A DNA stretch of 64,000 bases, from NCBI GenBank assembly GCA_023333565.1, contig JAJKFH010001480.1, positions 1,364,001-1,428,000 on the forward strand, in the 5' to 3' direction. The translations under genes and the position numbers were made by a program. The stretch is from Puffinus mauretanicus. Its lineage: Eukaryota; Chordata; Aves; Procellariiformes; Procellariidae. Within the stretch, counting starts at the first letter, position 1; each line of letters begins with the position of its first letter. The notes under the pieces are model-generated. The model was not told the origin of the DNA. It ran no database searches and worked only from the letters and a program-made list of their open reading frames with translations. Shown here one piece after another: positions 11,591 through 21,720 of this stretch.

Positions 11591-12357
11591 CCCTTTCCTG
11601 TAGTGCCAGTCGTTGCAAAAGGAGACGAAGAAGGTGGCCAGAGCAAAACACACCAGCAAGCCTGACCCTCTGGCTCCAAAAGTTTGCCCATGTTTTAGAT
11701 GGGGAGGCTGGAACTGTGCTTGAGTGGTTTCCAGTTATATTCCTGCTACTAGTGGTTCCCATACAACATATTACACTTTTTTTTTTTTTATGGTGTCCAG
11801 AGCTAACGATATTAAATAATAGTAGAAACAGAGAAAAAATGAGCTTGATTTTCAATAAATATCGTATTCATTGTCTCCCATTAGTACCACTACATGTGGT
11901 AAGTCAGAAGAGTGTTTCTTTAAACATGCAACATCCCCTTCAGTGGCACAGGAAGACCAGTGAAAGGTTCAGAGTACTGAGCTATTTTAATTAAATTTTC
12001 AGGGCTTGAGGATATAGATAAATTAAAAGGGGAGAAAGGATTTTAGTAGGGAGTGATTTGGGATCCAAAACACTGTGTTTTTTGTCAGAGAATGACTCTC
12101 CAGAATATAATTCTGTTTATCTCGACTATTTATCAGTGTATCAGGGAGAGGAAAATAAGGTATTATCACTGCCAGATATGGAAATGAGAGCATGGTGACT
12201 GAGTTTGCATCTCAACACGTTGCTAGTTTGTCCTTCAAAAGGGGAGCTACAACACAGAGAATTCAGTACGTCCTAAAAGGACACTAACTTTGGAAACTGT
12301 TTTTGTAAGATGCTTTTCCAGGAGCACAGAAATCCTTGAAAAATATCAGATATATTG
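11591..12357. other. Non-coding DNA, no gene seen
   Basis: The stretch contains a T13 run at about 11777-11790 and AT-rich flanks. Short frames near 11580-11994 lie on both strands across the CR1 tail and are chance. Confidence 0.55.
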
Positions 12358-12386
12358 GAATATATATATATACACACATATATATG
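12358..12386. repeat. Short AT/AC dinucleotide repeat
   Basis: Alternating TA dinucleotides, a short ACACAC interruption, then ATATATAT. It is a small imperfect microsatellite. Confidence 0.85.
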
Positions 12387-14844
12387 ATTGGCTTAGCAAG
12401 AAAGAAAATAATTTACTACTTTCCTCTTGGCTTTTTCTAGTGCCTTCTTTATTTTTATAAAGAAGAAAGGACTCTTCTTCTGTTGAAAGGAATCCTGTAG
12501 CCTCCAGAAATATTTTCTTAACTGCTTTGCCGTCAGTAGATTGCAAAAAGAGTGAACCACCACTATACAACTGCATAGGGACGTCCATTCCGGTTCAGAT
12601 ACGAATATCTGACTACAAAAAAAACAGAAGATCAAAAAGTGGGGTTTTTTTTTGAAAGAAGAAAGTAAAGCAAGCATAGATCAATAAGCATTAAAAAGAA
12701 GACAGTTAAGACACAATAAATAAAATAAAATGCCCAGAGATAAGTATTCCCTTTGAAAAGGAATATCAGAAGGAATGGAATTAGTGTTCAAAACATGGCT
12801 GACAACACCCCGGTGACAGCAGCCGGGTGGTGATGGAGACTTGCCTGGTGCATCAGCAGCAGTTACCGCTTAAACCAGAACTTGGTTCCTGTGCAGAAAG
12901 GGCAAGGTGTAGGAGCAGATTTTTCTGTTCCTTAGTGGCAGTGGTTTTGTCTAGTATTTCCATTTGTTTTGATTAGCACTCTGGGAAATGTCCACGAAAA
13001 GCAGTGCTAATCACAAGAAGCAGTACACTGAATACTTTGTGGGAAAACATCATTCATCATGGAAGAAAGGTTTCTAATACCTACCAAGGAATTAATACTA
13101 GCAGGTGCAGAAAAAAACTTAAAGGAAAAAGCTTTCTGTATACAAGATGCTTGGTACAGGGATGCTATATATATATTTATCAGAGATGACATATATAAAA
13201 TTTAGTAGTGAATATACCAAAAATGGAATATCAGTTGAACTCACGGTGATTCTGATTTTGGGTTGAGTTAGTTTGGTGAAAGGTTTTTAAGCTAAGAAAT
13301 CTTGAGGAGGGAATAAAGCTGTCAATGCAGAACTACTTTGACATGAAGTGTTTAACTTTGGAACTGCTATAACGTCTCACACAGCTGTTTTCCTAATGAA
13401 ACTTTTCAGCTAGTATTATGAAATATGAAAAGAAACTAAACTAAGTTAAAAGATTAAGCAAAATTATAAAATTTGGTAACATAAGCAAATATTTCAATTA
13501 GTTTCTCCAGTCGTCCCCCAAAACATTGTTTTGATTCAACTCAAGTACAATATTCGCCCTGTTTTCTTTTTCTTATTTCGAGCACAAAACTAAAAAAAAA
13601 AAGAAATTCATATAGCTTTAGCTGAATGTTCCTACTAGGTTCTTAAATATGTAACTTGAAGAAAAAGAGCAAGTGAATATAATCTCCAAGAACTGCACGC
13701 CTGTGAAATTGCTAGTTCACTGGGAAGCCAGATCGCTACCGTAAAGCCATTCAGTAGCAGGGTCAGGCTGTCAACGAGGGGAAAATGTACATCAGAAGCT
13801 ACAAAAGACAAGGTGAAAATTAAATATAATAGACTAATAGAAGATGCAGGTGCAGATATATCGCAGAGAATTTACATGCAATGCTAGTAAGAGGCTTTGT
13901 GTTGATCCAAGACACTTTCGGTGTCTAATAAGAAAAAAGAACACGAGAGCAACAAGAAAAAAGATTAATCCTAAAACCAGAAATTAATTACCCAACTGAG
14001 GAAACTCATGTACTATCCTGACCTACACAACCTTGCAAGTCTTCCCAGGAAGCTAACAGATCCTTCCTGGGAAATGTACGTTCCCGAAACCAAAACAAGG
14101 CGCTGGCAGAAACGCAGACAAGAGCTGCAGACCGCCAGGCAGCCAGCGATCAGCTCTCCTACCACACAGGCATGGGATGAGAAAGCAATTAACACTGGCA
14201 CTCAGCATATGCTAATGAATAGGGGACTGTAGATGGGAATAATACAGCCACATAATGTACTCAAAACCTGGCAAGGACGACCATTTTATTTGGCCAAGAG
14301 AGCGTCTGGCCAACCTCTGGGGACAGACGTAGTCCCAGTTGTTTGAGCGTGCCAGAGATGGATTGACGTGACCTGTCAAAACGGTCATGCGAAAATTGCC
14401 CCAAAGCCGTGGGCCTCAAATGTTCGGTGCTTCTGACATGAGCTCTGATTTTGCAAGTCTGCATTTTTGCAGGATGCTCTCAGGCTGTGAAGTACCAGCT
14501 GCGTCCCGCGCCGGCCAGGGGTTGCTCTCAGCAGCCTCCGGAGGGGAGCGCGGGTGACGGTCCCAGCCCTCCGCTGACCCCTCTTCAGTCACCTGCTTGT
14601 TCAGAGGCGACGTGCTCCCTCCGAAGCCAAGTCCAGGGACTGAGAAGGCTTTGTGCTGACAGTCTTGAGAGGATAGGAGGGAAACAAGTCTCAGGAAAAC
14701 CTAAGGTTTGTTATCCAGAATTAGGTCGTCCATGTTTCACACAGCCCAAGTCCTAACCTATCTATCCAATTAAAAAAAAAAAACCAAAAAAACACTACAC
14801 TTAAAAAAACTAGTGATACTTTAAAAGATTGTTCAGCCAGCGTC
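12387..14844. other. AT-rich non-coding DNA with one short CpG-rich patch at its edge
   Basis: The sequence is mostly AT-rich with no gene. Frames at 12346-12677, 13004-13192 and 14008-14232 are short and occur in pairs on opposite strands. A compact CpG-rich patch of about 150 bases lies at 14490-14640, with around a dozen CpGs by eye. An A11 run at 14771 is followed by further A-rich sequence. Confidence 0.55.
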
Positions 14845-14874
14845 ATTCTACTTTGTAAATAAACAAAGTAGAAT
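14845..14874. repeat. Perfect 12-base inverted repeat with 6-base loop
   Basis: The arm ATTCTACTTTGT at 14845-14856 is exactly complementary to ACAAAGTAGAAT at 14863-14874, separated by AAATAA. Pairing stops abruptly at both outer ends. The stem is too short for a microRNA precursor. Confidence 0.9.
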
Positions 14875-15070
14875 TCTAGGGAAATTTAGAAATAGGGACC
14901 TCTCCCTTTTTAATGAAAACAATCAGTGTATCAGTTAGTCATCTTTAACAGATTAAACTGAAAGCGCAATGAAATACTTGACATAACATTTTCCATTATG
15001 TACTAATTCTAAAGCCACATCGTCCTTAAAAAGCAACAAATGGGCAGCAGCAACAACAATAAAAACCCAA

Positions 15071-15091
15071 GAAACAAACAAACAAACAAAC
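15071..15091. repeat. (CAAA)n short microsatellite
   Basis: About five copies of a CAAA tetramer lie in an A-rich context. A similar short array occurs at about 50268-50286. Confidence 0.8.
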
Positions 15092-15578
15092 TTACAAAGC
15101 CAGATGGACGTATTTTCAAATAAGCACAAGCAAATTCAGACTGAGGGACACTGGCCCATTGCTCGGTGAGTTCAGCTTTTTGTTCTGCTTCAGTAGTTTA
15201 ACTAGCTGCAAACTCTGCTCCAAAACCAAAGCTTTCACTAGAAAGCCATAGGTCAGCTTGTGAAATGAAAGCAGACCCATGCAGTCTGGCCCACCTCTGC
15301 AAACAGTCAGCATCTGGAAGAAGCATCACCAATGTAATACCAGTCCTGAAGCTTCTAGATGGTTCTGAGCTGAAATCTAGCCCTATCAAAGTCACAGATT
15401 TTTGTATTTGGGTTTTTATTAATTTGTTTACACTTAGCTGTACTAAGTAAAACTATTTTTACTGTCACTATGTGGGGGGTTCACAGAGAAAAAATAATCA
15501 AGTCTGTTAATGTCTAAGAGTAGTTTACACAAAAGATATTTAGGATTTGACTGAAGAAGTTCTACTTGCTAAAATTAA

Positions 15579-17370
15579 TTGCTTGGCAAATCAAAACCAT
15601 TCCTGGCTTTTGTGATGACAGCACTGAATCCTGCTGAGATCTTTGCCGAGCTGCCCGTGTATGTAATACTCAAGGTTAGGACCCTCCGACACAGAGCAGG
15701 TACCCCAGTGCTGCATGGAGCACACCATGTGCAACACCTCCTCTGCAGCCTTTTGCAGCTATGGGCATTTCTAGCACTCGTCAGCCCCATGTACACTCCA
15801 TACATCTGTGAAGCATGCCTGGCACTTGCTGTGACAGCGTGCTCCCTTCCACCATGCCCTCAGTCCCTCTGCTGCCAGCATCCCGGCTCCTGTGGTGCCC
15901 ATCACCAGGCCAGCTTCCTCTGGGCCGTGGAGAGGACACTTGGTAGGCTGAGCTTCCCAGTCTGGAGGAGATTATGCTGCAGGACCTGTAGGACAAGAAA
16001 CGCCTGAGGTCTTTGGCACTGAACCAGGACACAGCATGGACAGGCTGCTCTTCTCTGAGAATAGAGCTTGGGCCCAGCAGACCAGCGGCTGGGAGTGACA
16101 ATCCCCTAGGCAGGGTGTTGAGTGACTGGGAGGTGACTGGGGGAGTCCACGTTCACTCATACTGTTTCAAGGTGTAACCTGTCATCCAGAGCTAGCATGC
16201 TGCCTTTTGGACACCTCTACCCACCAAGAGGGAGGTGTCCATGACCCTTTCAGCTCAACATTGACCCCATTCAGTGCCCACCATTTTGGACAAATACTTT
16301 GGTATGGGGCAGTAGACAGTGATGCCATCTTGCAGGTCCCCAGCAGAGCTGTCATACTAACCCCCCGAGAGGATCAGAAGCAATTCCCCTGCTGGGAAGT
16401 GGTGACACAACAGGATTCACATCCCCATGTTGTGTTCACATGGCTTTTATGGCTATATCACCTCCATCATCTTGCAGACCCTTTTGTTGACCTCAATAAA
16501 ACATTAATGGATAGGATGACCAGCCTAGTGGTCACATACACTGCTCAGGTCTTCTGCAACTCCTTGCTCTTCTTCCAGAGCTTCCACAAAGTCCTAATAC
16601 CAGTATGATGCTACACATGCTCTGGTACTCTGGGTCACATGGCTAAGCTCCTAGCATGTGCTTCAACTTTGCCATCAGTGTCTACGGGAGCAAGGCAGGG
16701 TGAGCATGCAGACAGCTGACTATATAAGGGGGAATGCTAAGAGGCAGACTAAAAGCCAACAGTTCCACCATGGCTGATCATTGTCTGCAGTGCCATGCCT
16801 GACCTGCAGTGCCTGGCACAACTGCAGCAGGCCCATGCCTTCCATGTCATGTGTGCCCATCTGTGCACTGCTCCTACCAGCTATAGGAGGGAAGGGCCCA
16901 GTGTCACTGGCAATCAGGGTTAGCACCATCAAAGACCCACAAATGGAGGCCTATGTGGCCCAAGTGTGCCAACTCCACCCACTGATGAAAGAACAGAGAG
17001 ACACCCACTGATACCCCAGAAGAGGTATGAGAGCTTTCCCCATAATGCTGCCCTGTGGACCCATCCTTATTCATGTCCATATGCTTGAGGCGGGCTCTCT
17101 TCACCCTTGCTTTGTTGTTCATGAGGTCTCTTGTCCACATCACCCTGCATCCTGTGTTTGGCAGCCTGGTCCTCTTCCTCCTCACTCGGCTGTGGGTTAT
17201 CATCTCCCTCCCCATTGTTCCTAGTTTAAAGCACTTCTCACTGACTTGGCCAGCCTGCTGACTGATCCTCGAAGTCCCTGATTCCCAAAGAAGGTCCCAC
17301 GGCTGTAGAAGACAAATCCATGTAGTCAACACCAGCTGTGCAACCAGTTGTTGCCCCACAGGATCCATCT
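15579..17370. pseudogene. Unclassified coding-like block, possible decayed gene or transposon
   Basis: This block is GC-richer than its flanks and carries overlapping open frames on both strands: plus 15579-16007 (142 codons) and 16207-16608 (133 codons), minus 15781-16101 (106 codons) and 16904-17368 (154 codons). The last has a basic stretch around its residues 60-100 with repeated Arg/Lys clusters. I do not recognise a DDE nuclease, reverse transcriptase, Myb/SANT or other family motif in any frame. A TATATAA word at 16721-16727 lies about 45 bases before a CCACCATGG start context (ATG at 16770), but that frame closes after ten codons. A degenerate transposon or retrocopy fits the frame-switching pattern; chance composition is the alternative. 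Confidence 0.3.
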
Positions 17371-19079
17371 GTTCCTCCTCAACGCAGCTCCCAGACCCTT
17401 GGCTGCTACGAGGAACTGAGCTAGTCTGTAGCTGCAGACCTGCAGGTGGAGGAGGGTCGTTCAGTCTTGGGTAATGAAAAGCCTACACCATTGTGACAGG
17501 GCTTTGGATTCCCGCATGGAGGGCCCAGTCCCTCTGAAGGGGATCCGTAAAAGACATGGTGCTGAGTCAATAGAATCCACAATCTGCAGTAAGACCAGCT
17601 AGACTTAGACAGCACTACAAGGAGACATCCTCTCCGCTCTGGACTTTCCCCCTGCATCCTCTCTTGAGGGTGGGTATCCCAGACCTTTCTTTGAGAAAGT
17701 GAGCAGGCTCGCTTTCAAAACGGCTTTGGGGAAGAGAGAGCTGAGTGGTTGGGAAGCCAGGACTTGCCTCCAGCCTTCTGTGGCATATTTTGTTTTGTTT
17801 GGATTAACACAGCTTCAGAAATTCCTGCAGATTTCTTTTATGGTATGTATTTCCTGCATTGTCCAGGACATACAATTTCTTTTGTTAATTCTTAATAACA
17901 CAACTGAACCCAATAACCTGATGTATAACCCGCTGCGTCTGTAAAGCAGCTAATGTTCAGTCCTTCCTGGGGCTTCAAGAAATGACTATAGTAAAAGTTA
18001 CAACTGCTGCTGGCACGGCTAGTAACCCACAAAGCACAGAAGACCCTGCGGCAGGGCAAGCAAATGCTCCTGGTTTGCTGACATGAGCACGCTCAACGTG
18101 GTTTGCTTGATCTAACTCTGACTCTCCCAAAATACCATGCTCTTAGCCTCAGGCTTTAGGTTTCTTCTCCATACACTCAACCCAGCACTTGCCTTCAGCC
18201 TAACCTGACTTAAGGTAATAAGGGCACAGGATAAAGAAGGGATAAATGAGGGCATAGCAGAAACGCAGATGGGGATGTGTGCAAGGGGGCTGCCCCAGCA
18301 GCTGCACAACAGTCTGAGCGGGAAGGGAAACTCCTCGGAGACAGAAGAATTGGTTTGATCTTCCTCAGGCAGAAGGCAAAATCACACTTGGCTTTTCCTG
18401 GCTCTGCAGGCTGCACACTTGCATTTCAGCCGTCTGTCCTTCCTGTGCTCCGTGTAAGGGACAGAGGCACTGAACATGGGTCTCTTCACTCCGCACGCTT
18501 ACGTCTGCGGTGCAGGAAGCTTTCAGAGACACTCCTTACGTTCTTCTGCCCAAAATCTTCTAAGGATTTTGCCAAAATATCCTATTTCTTAACCATAAAA
18601 TGGAAACAGAGTGTTGTTAGGGTAAATAAAATAAATGCTAGGAAATACTCAGGCATCACAGAGAGCAATGCAGAAAATGAAATGGCATCTGTCCTGACAC
18701 AATAAAGTGCTTCTTAAACATACAAGACTACAGTAAAGCATCTGTAGCATCACCTACCTCCACCACAGATTAGCCCTATTTTATACATAGGCTACAGACC
18801 CAAGTGGGTATATTTTAATATAGAATTCCGGGTTTGTTCTGTTACTACATTTTCCATTTATGCAATGACAGATCCAAATTAATGTGTACCAGGGAAAGGA
18901 AGTCTGGCAAACAAGAGAGGAAAAAAGTAAGTTAAAAAATGTTTTCTCCTCTCCGGTGTGCGATGAACCTATTGCAGAAGCACAGGCTACTGCATTGTCT
19001 TTGGACGGAGCGTACCTGGTGCCCTAGCTTGACTGGCTCTGAGCTGCAATCAATGGTTATCTCATCCAGGGTAAACAGG
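17371..19079. other. Non-coding DNA, no gene seen
   Basis: There are no convincing exons. Frames at 18210-18705 overlap on both strands. An AT-rich segment runs from about 18560 to 18960. Confidence 0.55.
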
Positions 19080-19690
19080 ATCTTTCAGAGCTATTAAAAA
19101 GTTACCGGAGTCTGGAAGGAGAGACGCTCCGAGCACGGGGACTGTGGCAGCGTCTGGCGCTCCATCGGTAGCTCTACACTAGGACTGGTGCCCATATGAA
19201 AAGTAGGACCTTTCCCGCATGATGCGTGCCTCCCTTGGAGCAATGCTTAAAATAATTGCTCAGAGTCGTTTCACTGTCTGAGGGCAATACAATTTCATTC
19301 TATTTTGGGTTCCTTCTTGCCTCTCCTGTCCTGGGTTTACCTTGCTGAAGCTCTCCCCTGCCCTTGGTGGAAGCAGCACACGGTTTTGGCTCAGAGAGTG
19401 GGTGGGAGCAGCCCCCTCCGTAGCGGCTGCTGATTCACCCTCCGGAATTATCTACCAGGGGTGCTGCTCCTCCGGCTGCGGCAGTGATGCAATGAGCGCA
19501 GCCGCCTCCGTTTGGGTCTCCTTCCACCGCGCACTTCTGGGGCCGGCACACCCTGAGTGACACAGGCTGCTCGGGGGCCTGGGAAACTGCGGCGGTTCTC
19601 AGCAGCGTGGCTCCAGAAGGGCAGTCGCATCGCTCTACCACCAACATGCTCCCACCAGCTCGCCTGCGAAGTCAAATAGCTGGGACGTTA
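19080..19690. promoter_or_regulatory. CpG-island-like patch
   Basis: CpG dinucleotides are dense compared with the rest of the window. I count about 20 in the roughly 300 bases at 19380-19680, where GC is near 60 percent, and about seven more in 19090-19170. By hand this gives an observed-to-expected ratio of roughly 0.7 in the main part, which would meet the classical island criteria (over 200 bases, GC over 50 percent, ratio over 0.6). A CAATTATAA word follows at about 19842. No coding exon could be tied to it. It may mark a promoter of an unseen transcript or a regulatory element. Confidence 0.4.
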
Positions 19691-19892
19691 CCAAACACAT
19701 CCAAGAAAGCCAGACAGCGAGGAGTCAAGCCTCCCACCCTGTGCTGCCTTTATGTTGCTTGAGGTCAATTATTATAAACTATCAATTTTTCAGGAATGCC
19801 ATTAATTTAACTGCTGTGTAAACTGAGTTTCTGTTTCTCAGCAATTATAATGCACAAGATCTCAAGCAGTAGTAATCCCTGAGTGTTCGCCT

Positions 19893-19924
19893 CCTTTTTC
19901 TTTTTTTTTTTTTTCTTTCCTTCC
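19893..19924. repeat. Pyrimidine/poly-T tract
   Basis: A T-dominated tract with a few C interruptions, including a T14 run at 19901-19914. No retrocopy body with matching target duplications was recognised beside it. Confidence 0.85.
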
Positions 19925-21310
19925 AGAGTTAACAGTTTCCAGCTGTGTATTCTTTGGATGTGTTTCCACACCAGTTTTTTCCATAATATAGAGCCGGCCC
20001 ATTTCCAAATCCCAGATGTGCTATTTATTTACTCTGAAGCATCTGGGCCCTGACATGGTCTTGTCACTGCAACGTGGCAAACTTGTGAACAATCGGAGTG
20101 GCAGCCAGTTAACAAGCTGTACTACCCTGGCAAGCGGTGAGAACAGTTCAAAGGAGAGAGGAAGAGGGGGGTGGCGTAGTGGAAATGAAAAAGGAGCGAA
20201 TTTCATGTTTTGCTACGCTGTGCTTTCTAAGGTTACAAATGACTAGTGGCATTCAAATTGGAAACTGGGGATTTTGCTCTTTTGTAAACAGAGCCATAAA
20301 GACACTGAAGCCTGACAGAAGCCGACCGGGGTGGCTGTGAGATGCTAAACACCCTCACCCCAGGTGGATTCTCTGAAGAACTTCAAGCTCAGGCATGATG
20401 CTGCAGGTCTTACGCAAGCTCATGCATCCTCCTAAGGACCCTCGAAATGACCACAAACCCTAGAATAAACTGAGAAAGGTATTTTAAATTTGCCTCTAAA
20501 TTTCCCTGCTCCGGAAGGGGCCAGCAGGAGGATTTTTTATGCCTGAAAAATATCCCTGTCGCTGTCATGTTGTAACAACAAACCTCCGGGTTTGTTTTAA
20601 AATGTGGAGTCTGAGGGGAAGAGCAAGCATGCTCTGAAATGAAAACTGCAAGACTGCAGTGCAATAGAAATATGGCAAGCTAAACTGCAGCACCTCAATT
20701 ACAACTGGGGTCTTTGGCTTACGTTTAGCACTGCCTTCAAGCCAAGAATCCAAAATTGCTTTAGGGTTACTGAGCTTTCAGTCTTTATGTGGCCCAGGGG
20801 ATACCGTTGTTGAAGCAGGTGTCAGCATTTGTGTTAAGAAATAGTCAGTTGCATGTGAAAGGCTGAAGAGTCCAAAGGCTGTTAAAGGCAGCAAGGGAGA
20901 AAAAAACTACTCGGTGAAAGCAATAATTTACCTAGTTTGAGTTTAATCATGCAAATGTTTGATCACCCAGAAGCAGAAGGGCTTCTCTACCACCGTGGCT
21001 TGGCTGCCCTGTGTTCTGTGGGCCACCAACCTATTATTTACATTTTAGAGCTAGTACGGTATATATGTTCTCCCTTAGTAGGAGACCATGTAGGAAAGAT
21101 GAAAAAAAAAAAATTTACGGAGTCTTGCATGGAAACAGAAGGGATGAATGCAGGAAAAAGGTTTGGCAACACTGTTTTCACTATGCTAATGACGTTCCTT
21201 GCTTTGTGTTAGAAGAAAGCAATATATGACCCATGTCACACAGCAAGAAGAAATACTTCCCAGATCTGTCCCTCTCTCCATGTCCATCACACTCTCTCAA
21301 GAGCATGTGA
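19925..21310. other. Non-coding DNA, no gene seen
   Basis: No gene is evident. Part of the segment just before the retroviral frame (from about 20940) could be further degraded retroviral interior, but no protein motif supports that. An A12 run lies at about 21100. Confidence 0.5.
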
Positions 21311-21447
21311 GTGAAGGAGGGGTATATATATGTATGTCCTTCCTACAACATAGAATTCAATCTTCCTTGTGGAGAAGAATTCTGGAATCGGGAGTTTCAG
21401 ATAGGACTTTGGCAATGTTACAAAATCATAAACAAAAAAGGGGGAGA
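21311..21447 (+). mobile_element. Endogenous retrovirus interior, 3' remnant with polypurine tract
   Basis: A plus-strand frame is open from just after a TGA at 21308 to a TAA at 21461, about 50 codons, and ends in KKGGDVEKN. That ending reads through the purine-rich tract at 21430-21447 (A-run followed by GGGGGAGA). In retroviruses this tract primes plus-strand DNA synthesis and directly abuts the 3' LTR, as it does here. A KKGGD-type ending across the tract is known from some betaretrovirus-like elements. The rest of the interior, the 5' LTR and any full gag, pol or env gene are absent or unrecognisable, so this is a fragment. Confidence 0.6.
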
Positions 21448-21720
21448 TGTGGAGAAGAATTAAGAGGTGGCCTAATGAGTACCAGCTGATTCAAGAGCAG
21501 ATACAGGTGAAGGGAATTGTGAGCAGACATGTGATCGTTGCCGGAAGGAAGATATAAGAGAAGCAATGGGAAGAGATAAGAGAGAGGTGCAATGGAGAGA
21601 GAGATGGTAGGGCTGTCCTGTTATGATAAAGGCTGTGTATGTATGTATGCCACACTTCCTCAGGTCATTCTCTTTCCTGTGTCCTGTTTACCATTCATTT
21701 AGGCAATAAGATATGCAACA
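21448..21720 (+). mobile_element. Retroviral LTR (3' LTR), TG...CA, 273 bases
   Basis: The element starts TGTGG directly after the polypurine tract and can be closed at GCAACA, giving canonical TG...CA ends. A TATAAGA box lies at 21553-21559 and a GATAAA word that could serve as poly-A signal at 21625-21630, in the expected order for U3, R and U5. A 14-base word at the LTR start (TGTGGAGAAGAATT) is also present at 21368-21381 inside the interior fragment. No 5' LTR copy was found in the window. The exact 3' boundary is inferred from the CA ending and could shift slightly. Confidence 0.6.
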
